DNA from: Hepsetus odoe | Taxonomy: Eukaryota > Chordata > Actinopteri > Characiformes > Hepsetidae | Length of the DNA stretch: 64,000 nucleotides | NCBI GenBank assembly: GCA_017165825.1 | Contig: CM029386.1 | Coordinates: 9,496,374 to 9,560,373, forward strand | Direction: 5' to 3' | Shown here: positions 56,728 to 64,000 of the stretch, piece after piece | Layout: every line of letters starts with the position of its first letter | Position numbering within the stretch: the first letter of the stretch is position 1 | The notes under the pieces: generated by a model | Seen by the model: only the letters and a program-made list of their open reading frames with translations | Told to the model about the DNA's origin: nothing | Database searches by the model: none | Translations under genes and position numbers: made by a program

Positions 56728-56971
56728 AGCCAGTGCATTTCTTTGTGGCGGTCCCAAGCCCAGATAAATGGGGAGGGTGAGATGAGGATTATATTGGGAG
56801 AAAGAAGATGGAGCTGCCTGACAGAAGAAAAGAGGAAGACCAAAGTGGAGGCTTATGGATGTGGTGAGAGAGGGCATGCGGGTGGTCGGTTTGATTGAGG
56901 AAGATGCAGAGGACCGGAAGAAATGGAAACGGACGATCTGCTGTGATGACCCCTAAACAAAAAGAAGGAGC
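56728..56971 (+). mobile_element. Miniature LINE: 5' end fused to 3' end
   Basis: About 240 bp. The first part ('agccagtgcatttctttgtg', 'tcccaagcccagataaat') matches the 5' leader of the LINE at 2945-2995. It then jumps to 'gatgaggattatattggg' and the C-terminal/3' end ('gaagatggagctgcc', 'atgacccctaaac'). Flanks attcctggtgtttca (56713-56727) and attgcctggtgcctca (56972-56987) are TSD-like with a few differences. Confidence 0.78.
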
Positions 56972-56989
56972 ATTGCCTGGTGCCTCAGA

Positions 56990-57590
56990 AAGCTAGTCAA
57001 TTGTAAACAATAGTAAAATCCTGCACATACAGATAAAGATATAGAGAGTAGGTAATACTATCTGTCAGGGGTACATACGGCTACTAAGATAACTTATGGA
57101 TCTAACACACATATTAATGTGCTGATACTGTGACTAACATAATCTAATAAATAATCTAATAAAACATAATCTACTTGAGTTGTTTTAATTTTATGTATGT
57201 ACAATGAGGATTAATTATGTCAGTCTGGAATCATGATACCATCATGATGTCCTCTTTAATTACTTAATTTTGGCAGAAGAGGAATAACAGCTTGTCCACT
57301 CTGGCTATGGTAAAATGAATCAGCATGTAGAATTAGAGCTATCTGTGTGTTACTATGTTTTCCAGCATAGTGCTGTGCACTGGCAATAAGTCAAAATCAT
57401 GGTCAGACACCATGTATGCCTTTTAAAAATGAGAGAAGAGTGAGAGCTGGAACTCTAAAGTACAGGAGACACTTGTTAAATGACAAGAAAGTGTACGTTG
57501 AGATTCAAAGAGATGTGAACCTCTTTTAATCTAAAGTTTCAGAGGGCGTTACACCATTCTGAGGTGTCTTGTCTAACCAGACTGTGAACT
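56990..57590. other. No gene recognised
   Basis: AT-rich unique sequence. Confidence 0.4.
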
Positions 57591-57596
57591 TTGTTT

Positions 57597-57770
57597 TACA
57601 TTTACATTTACAGCATTTAGTAAACTCTCTTATCCAGATTGATTTACATCACTGATTTGTCTCCACATTTGATCTTCATTCTAGTAATATGCTAAAGATC
57701 AATATCTGCTGATTAACTATTTCAGCCAAGTAAAAAACTAATTAACCCTGTGACTAGTGCCAAAAGATAA
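57597..57770 (-). mobile_element. SINE-like element, second body type, copy 2
   Basis: 'catttacagcatttagtaaa' tail, then 'agatcaatatctgctgatta', 'ccaagtaaaaaactaat' and 'ctgtgactagtgcc', parallel to 15760-15935. Following the AAG repeat, 57840-58040 ('ccaccactgaggagccagga', 'gagaagagtcttgatg') is probably the rest of the same larger element. Confidence 0.55.
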
Positions 57771-57774
57771 ATGA

Positions 57775-57835
57775 CAAGAAGAAGAAGAAGAAGAAGAAGA
57801 AGAAGAAGAAGAAGAAGAAGAAGAGAAGAAGAAAG
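57775..57835. repeat. (AAG)n microsatellite
   Basis: About 19 AAG units with one interruption. It lies inside the SINE-like element. Confidence 0.95.
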
Positions 57836-58044
57836 TGCAGAGGTAAAAGATTACAGCTAGATAGGGAAGGTTAAGATGGCAAGGGATTGAGACGTTCTGA
57901 ACACAAGGGAAAGTTCGTTTCGTTCCACCACTGAGGAGCCAGGACTGAGAAGAGTCTTGATGTATGCCTTCCTCTTCTCTTCAAGAGCGGAGGTTCAAGG
58001 CGAGTGTTTTTGTATTCCTCTGATGTCTGGCCTTAAACCAGCAG

Positions 58045-59770
58045 CTTTAGATTCCACTTTTTTTTCTTTTTTTTTTTAGAGGATTGGACTGTGTGCATTT
58101 TAACTAAATCATGAATACTACTGAATCAGAAATATAAAAGTATTAATTAATAATGCATCAAACAATGTTATCCATTAATGTTGGATCTTGGATGAGACAA
58201 GCGTGATCATATCCAAAAGAACTTCAGGTTCCATCAGCCCCCCCCCACACACACACACATACACTTTTGATGTTACTGACATCAGATTGGTATACCATCA
58301 AATGTAAAACTAATCTTTCAGGTATCATGTAAAGGTAATGTCTTGATGAACTATACATGGAAATGCAAGCTGTTTCTGAGAAAAATTAAAAATAAAAAAA
58401 TAAAGAGCAAAACAGCCAAAAAGCTAAATCATATACACACTAGTATTTTTAAACAACATTTCACTTGAACAAATAATTAAAAGGCAAGGTTCAAAATTAT
58501 GACTCTAAGTGGGAGCAACATGGCAAACATGAAAGCACCTGGCATTCCAAACTGCACTTCCATCAGTGTTCAAACATGAATCATCTTATCTTCAAAGACC
58601 AGACAAGATGTGTTGTGTTCCGGGTTGTTGAGATGTGAGCGTAAAAAGATGCAGATGTGAACAAGATTCAGTTCATTAAATTTGTGCTGATCTGCAAATG
58701 CTTATCTTCAGAAAGTCATATCTATTAAGGCCTTGATAAGCATATATGCAGTTGCCATTGCTTGAAAACCTGGTGTTATCTGGTGTTCGCAGCCTCCCAA
58801 ACCATAACCATATTGGACTTAAATGGGCTCACATAAGATTGGGCCTGCTAGGTCAATTGCAGAAGTAAGTCCTACCAAATCACATATGGATGGTGGTGCA
58901 TTCATATTTTGCCATAAAGGGCTGAAATAAAGGTAAAATTGCTCCTGAGCTTGATGATTGCAATGGTTTTTAATATAACTGAATTGTTCAGGATATGAGA
59001 TGATGATTAACAATCATTTTGTAGTGCATGTTTGTCTATTATGTGTTCTATACAAGTATGATGGTCCTTAAAAGGAATATAGTTAGCTTGTATATAGCTT
59101 TCACAGTTTGTTTCAAATCTAGATCAACGTAAAAGGATTTATTTGACAAGGACAAAGAAGGTAATCTTTCATCTTTGACAGTTTATCAACAGTTGTAGGT
59201 GAACGCGATGGTGGAATCCTAGCTTTTAGAGCAAATTTCTTTAAATGGTTTTTATCTTGCAAGCTACAAGCTCATGCTCAAATCTAGGCACCAGTGAAAC
59301 AACTAAGCTTTTCTACCCAAATGTTTTTTCTCAGAAAATCCTTTGGTTTTAGATATGTAAGTGGTTTTACTGAAATAAGTTTTTGGAGTCCGAATTGCAG
59401 CGACTGAAGGTTCCTTCGTAACTGCATACCATAACAAGCTCATTGGACAAAAACTGTTGATTTTCAAGTATGTTGATCAAATTGGTATAAATTGGTAGAT
59501 GAACAGATTGAGATCTGAGGAGTTTGGAGCCCATATCACAATCCTGAACTCTTTATCTTGTTCCTGAACAATGTCTAAAAGAATGTGTCCCTCTCCTTAA
59601 ACCAATGACCTAAAGCATACCACAAAAGTAACCTTTTGGCAGATGCTCCAGCCCAAAACTTGATTTGATAAAATGAATTACCTTTGTCAAAGAGACTCAG
59701 GTCTTTAAACGTGCACATTTTTCCCACATGCAACACATCAACAAATGCTATTTTTAGCATTTCTAATATG
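58045..59770. other. No gene recognised
   Basis: AT-rich; short C-run/CA tract at 58238-58262. No coding or element signature. Confidence 0.4.
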
Positions 59771-59814
59771 TGTATGGGTGGTAGAGTGGTACAGTGGTTG
59801 GCACTGTGGCCTTA

Positions 59815-60672
59815 GTGATAAAGGTGACCAATGGTCACTTGGACTTAGCTCCAGGGATCCTGCTTGGAGATGAGACTTCCAGATCCACTTCCAGATGTTC
59901 CAGATGCATAACTGCCTAGATGGAAGCCTCTCAAGAGTGCAAAACCCATGAAAGCCCACTTAGAGTTTGCAAAAAAGCAACTGAAGGACTCTCAGTTTGT
60001 GAGGAACAAGATACTCATTTCTGATGAAACCAAGATTGAACTCTTTGACCTAAATTCGAAATGTTATGTCTGGAAAAAAACAGGCATCACTCATCACCTG
60101 CCCCATACCATCTCAACAATGAAGCTTGGTGGTGGTAGTATCATGCTGTGGGGGTGTTTTTCAGCAAAAGGGACTGGGAGTCTGGTCAGGGTTGAGGGAA
60201 AGCTGAATGGAGCAAAGTGCAGAGATATCCTTGATGAAAACCTTTTCCACAGTGCTCAGGACCTCAGATTGGGCTGAAGGTTCACTTTCCAACATGACAA
60301 TAACCCAAAGAAAAAAGCTTAGACAACACAGAGGCCAGGCCCTATTGAATATCTCTGGAGAGACCTGAAAATGGCAGTCCCCCAATGGTCCCCATCCAAC
60401 CTGACTGAGCTTCAGAGGATTTGCAAAGAAGAATGGCACTTTCACTTTTTCAGAAAATCCCCCAATCCAAGTATGCAAATCTCATTACATAAAGCAGAAA
60501 AAGACTCAAGGCTGTAACTGCTGCCAAAGGTTCTTTTTCTTTTAATAAAAGCTAAAATTATGTTTTTACTTTGTCATTATAGGGTTCTGAGTGTAGATAA
60601 ATGACAAAAAATACAACATGACAAAACTGAAAAAAAGTGAAGGGGGTCTGAATACGTTCTGAACTCACTGTA
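59815..60672 (+). mobile_element. Tc1-like transposon, 5'-deleted
   Basis: The plus strand encodes KILISDETKIELFDLNSKCY (catalytic acidic residue in SDET), TMKLGGGSIMLWGCFSAKGT and RVEGKLNGAKCRDIL (59948-60277), then in other frames 'catctctggagagacctgaa' and 'ccccatccaacctgactgag' regions. It ends in 'gggggtctgaatacgttctg' and 'aactcactg' next to TA. The N-terminal DNA-binding half and left terminal repeat are mostly lost. Confidence 0.82.
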
Positions 60673-60674
60673 AA

Positions 60675-61490
60675 CACAATATGTAACCAAATCATTATAT
60701 ACAAAAAATACAATGCTCTACACTTTACAACACAAACACAGGATACAATTATACATAGGATGCAGTAGACAGATGCAAAAGTGCAACGTGTGAAACAAGC
60801 AATATATTAACACATGTTAACATATATGAACAAGAGAGCTGGAAACCAACAGATAGGCACGTGTCATATGAGAAACTCATTATAGAATTTGAAGGTGGCT
60901 GAATGAAACTGAAACTTCAGGAAGCATTTATTTTGCTAAAAATACTTTTCTGTTTCTCCAGCATGATACAGAGGTTGTAAGATCTTGTTCGTTATTGAAT
61001 GCATTTTCTTTTCTCAGCGTTCTCTAGTAAACACCCATTTCAAAAGAGTCCAGGTGGATTTTTTGTTGCAGTTCTCATTAAAAAAATAAAATGGTGAATT
61101 TGACTACAATACAATACAGTGACTATTGGTTGGTAAAGTGGTAAGGGGACATTCTTTCTATTATTTGGTGTTTTTTCTTACTCCCCTGCATGTTTAAATA
61201 ATTTATATGAGCAATGCAAGGTCAGTGTTCTCTGAAGGCCTATGCTTGTGCTATACATGCCTGAGAACAGCTTTTGCCTCTGCTGTGTCCACAATATTCT
61301 AACTGTGAGAATATTCCACTTCACTTCCTCTTATCTCAGCTTCAGTGAAAGGCAGCAAAGTCAGGTTTATGATGGTGACAACTGGAAAAGACTGCAATAT
61401 ATATTTATATATAGTACTGTGCAAAAGCAAGCGATTATATTATCATCAAGGATACTGTTGTATCCCAACTACAAAGACTCATTTAAGTGA
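60675..61490. other. No gene; stray Tc1 end at 61413
   Basis: AT-rich. 'agtactgtgcaaaag' at 61413-61427 is a lone terminal fragment of the 45.3/52.7-kb family. Confidence 0.4.
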
Positions 61491-61493
61491 CAT

Positions 61494-61750
61494 GGAGTTG
61501 GGAGCAGTGCAGGAATCTGACAGTGAAAAACAACCAGTGGCGTACATCAGTCGATATCTGACCGCCACTGAATGTTACCATGCCAGTACTCTGAGAGATC
61601 TTGGTGATCAAGTTGGGGGGGTAGAAGGTCAGTCATTTCATTTAACAGGTTGGTCTTTAATCATCATTACTGATCATGTATTCTTCCAGCAGAGCTATGG
61701 AGAGAAATGCTTGTGTCATTGGTGTCAACGATCACTTTTGTACTTTGTTT
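61494..61750 (+). pseudogene. Ty3/gypsy-type RNase H remnant
   Basis: The frame reads ELGAVQESDSEKQPVAYISR, then YLTATECYHASTLRDL and SLIIITDH. This corresponds to the pol RNase H region of LTR retrotransposons (G-A-V-L start, P-V-A-Y-I-S-R-x-L-T, T-D-H). Frameshifts follow TDH, and no RT, integrase or LTR is visible next to it. It is an isolated, inactive fragment. Confidence 0.65.
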
Positions 61751-61869
61751 GACATTAGTCAGGAGACCAGCAAAGTAATGCCAAGGTCCTCTCTCCCATT
61801 TTCCAGCTTCCAGACTGACAGGGGGTCTGTGACAATGGTGGAGTCAGTGTTGCCTTGTTGCCACTGAAT

Positions 61870-63555
61870 GAAAATCAGAAAATTCCAATGATGCTGCCAT
61901 CCTGGAAATTCAGCACCTTCGTTGCAAAAAACACATTAGTAGGGTACATCCTCCCAGCGTTGCAATAAGATGAGCCCTGTCAGGTGCAAATGACTCTAAA
62001 GACTGGTGGAAAAATGACTTGTCAAGGCTGGTTTATGGAAAGGCACTGACAGACATTTCTTTAAAAGAGACCACAGCTCTGAGCTGTGACTGGTCATCAT
62101 TAGATTGCTAGAAGAAATGCCTTTCGCAGATTAATCTCATTCTGTTGTTGTTAAGTACTATTATATTTGCAAAATATGACTAGAAAGTAAACAAATGTAT
62201 AAATACTGCATTTTGGTGCCCATGATAACATTTAATTTGAGAAATGCTGACAATATTGCCACACTATTATATTATCATCATTAGTAATCAGTACAAAACC
62301 TCCCTGGCTTCTAGTCTGAAAATTCTGTTACAGTTTTGCCATGTCTTTTGTGCCATATCTTTGTGTCTTCAGAGACAAATTAAGTTTGAGATTTACTGTC
62401 CTGACTATGCTTGGGCAGAATAATATTCAACGAAGAACTCGTTGGGGGCATCTGGAGTGGCATATCCGCTAAAGCTTAATGTTCAAATCCCTCTTTAATC
62501 AAATGAGTAATGAGGAATATAGGGAAAGATTTTTTGCAAAATAAACCTATTCCTTATCATAATCACTTACATGTAGGTTTTATATCTTGCTGTTCTGGGG
62601 AATCTGGTGTTCTGGATGTATGTTTGTGGCTCTCTCTATTCTTTTCTACAGAAATTAGAAAAGGTGCTGATATCAAGGTGATGTATGTAGTGCACACAAG
62701 GCCAAAGTGAGTTAATTCATCATGTGGCATAAAGATATGCTGGTCCAGCAAATGCAGAGAGCTATGCACACTCTCATGTAGGATACATTTGCATTTACCA
62801 TAAATAAAGTCTTGTGGCCATTTTGATATGATGATAAATTATAGGACGATTGTGTTTACCATACCAACAATGGCAAGATGTATTACTCTGCCATGAAAGG
62901 AAAAAAATGGGACCCTTCTCCACATTTTAGATTTGGAGTTGAAATAATTTGCTGGTATGTTACTGTTAATAGAACACATAGTGTGGGCTTGTACACTAGA
63001 CATTATTATTGAATATATTTCTTATCTTTATTTAGTTTTGTTTCTGTATGCTCCAATGTGAAAATAGACAAGATATCTGTAATTGCTTATGTAGATTCTG
63101 AATAGGGTGATTGGGCTTTGTAGGTTCCCATATTTGCCCATATGTTTCTGAGGGAAACCCCAAGGTATTTTAGACCTTCTAGGTTTTCAAGGCCTTGTAA
63201 TTTCCATGCACCAAAAATACACATCTGCCATTTGTAGTTTGATTACATTCAGCAGAACCATTTGTGTATTTAAACTTTAATTTTCAAAATGGCCAATGGA
63301 AAACTCCCAATAAGAGTTCTTTGACCCTGTGGACCCTGTGGTATGCAGATACAGCCAAACAGGCTTCTCCATGAGTTGGGCTTTCAGGTGCTGGATTGAA
63401 GTCTTAAAATGTCAGATTAACCATCAGTAGAATACACAAGAGGATTCAACCAATCTTGTTATGATTTAAACTAGCTGGGAACCTATTAAAAAATCACTCT
63501 GCGTCTTCTGGATCTTCTAGACAGTGGCTGTGATTTAGACCTTCAGCCATTGGGT
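61870..63555. other. No gene recognised
   Basis: AT-rich unique sequence; no repeat ends. The opposed frames near 62510-62769 have no motif. Confidence 0.4.
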
Positions 63556-63562
63556 TTATTTC

Positions 63563-63573
63563 AATATATATAT

Positions 63574-63640
<67 letters not shown>
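63563..63640. repeat. (AT)n microsatellite
   Basis: About 75 bp of nearly uninterrupted AT dinucleotides. A further TAATAA-rich stretch is at 63760-63865. Confidence 0.95.
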
Positions 63641-63867
63641 AAGAATGAAATCCATCCATATACAAGAGCTATATATACATATACATATTTACATGGCAAT
63701 TAACAAAGAAATAAAGAATATAAAGACAGGAAAGATAGGAAAGATAACCATATACACAGTGAGTATATAATATAATAATAATAATAATAATGATAGTAAA
63801 TAATAATAAATTATGAATAAATAAATGTAAGTGTAATAATAATAATCATAATAATTATAATGATAAT

Positions 63868-64000
63868 CTTCTTCTTCTTCTTTTTCTTTCGGCTGCTCCC
63901 GTTTAGGGGTCGCCACAGCGGATCAACTGTCTCCATTTCTTCCTGTCTTTTGCATCTTCCTGCTTCAAACCGACCACCTGCATGTCCTCTCTCACCACAT
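63868..64000 (-). mobile_element. LINE 3' end, running off the window
   Basis: Begins with the complement of the GAA-rich tail and 'gtttaggggtcgccacagcg', the signature 3' terminus of the RTE-type LINE. It continues into the C-terminal coding block (complement of the QVVGLKQEDA-type region). Confidence 0.85.

Noticed and set aside
57775..57835. CRISPR-like regular repeats
   Set aside because: A plain (AAG)n microsatellite with no spacers; the genome is eukaryotic.

Overview
The window looks like nuclear DNA of a teleost fish. It is AT-rich and intron-bearing, and full of microsatellites, Tc1/mariner-like DNA transposons, tRNA-derived SINEs with fish-type heads and tails, and an RTE-type LINE of the kind abundant in fish. 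I see no bacterial, phage or CRISPR signal. The species cannot be named from this sequence alone.

Only one gene can be supported with confidence. It lies on the minus strand at 52126-46900 and is a three-coding-exon neuropeptide Y/peptide YY receptor of the Y2 subfamily, most likely the teleost Y2 duplicate npy2rl (Y2-2). The exons (52126-51492, 47653-47497, 47229-46900) join in frame at GT/AG sites and give a complete 373-residue class A GPCR. A strong acceptor 21 bases before the ATG implies at least one upstream 5'UTR exon.

Layout by region. 1-9 kb: mostly unique sequence, plus one LINE at 2926-5677 flanked by a perfect 16-bp target-site duplication but internally broken. 9-35 kb: gene-free sequence with many SINE copies, a hAT-like MITE (18345-18626), LINE fragments, Tc1 remnants and several nested insertions. 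35-37 kb: an LTR-like repeat next to a frameshifted coiled-coil reading frame of unknown origin. 37-46 kb: chimeric SINE, two Tc1 remnants and microsatellites. 46-52 kb: the receptor gene, whose 3.8-kb first intron holds a mariner-like element that itself contains two SINEs, one split by a third. 52-64 kb: upstream flank with a Tc1-derived MITE, a miniature LINE, a Tc1 remnant, a Ty3/gypsy RNase H remnant, a long (AT)n tract, and another LINE 3' end running off the window.

No new multi-gene system was found. The most useful observations are the intron-bearing Y2-type receptor, a chimeric SINE subfamily (head of one SINE fused to the tail of another repeat, with clean TSDs), a miniature internally deleted LINE with both ends and TSD-like flanks, a non-autonomous Tc1 family sharing one internal junction, and several datable nested insertions.
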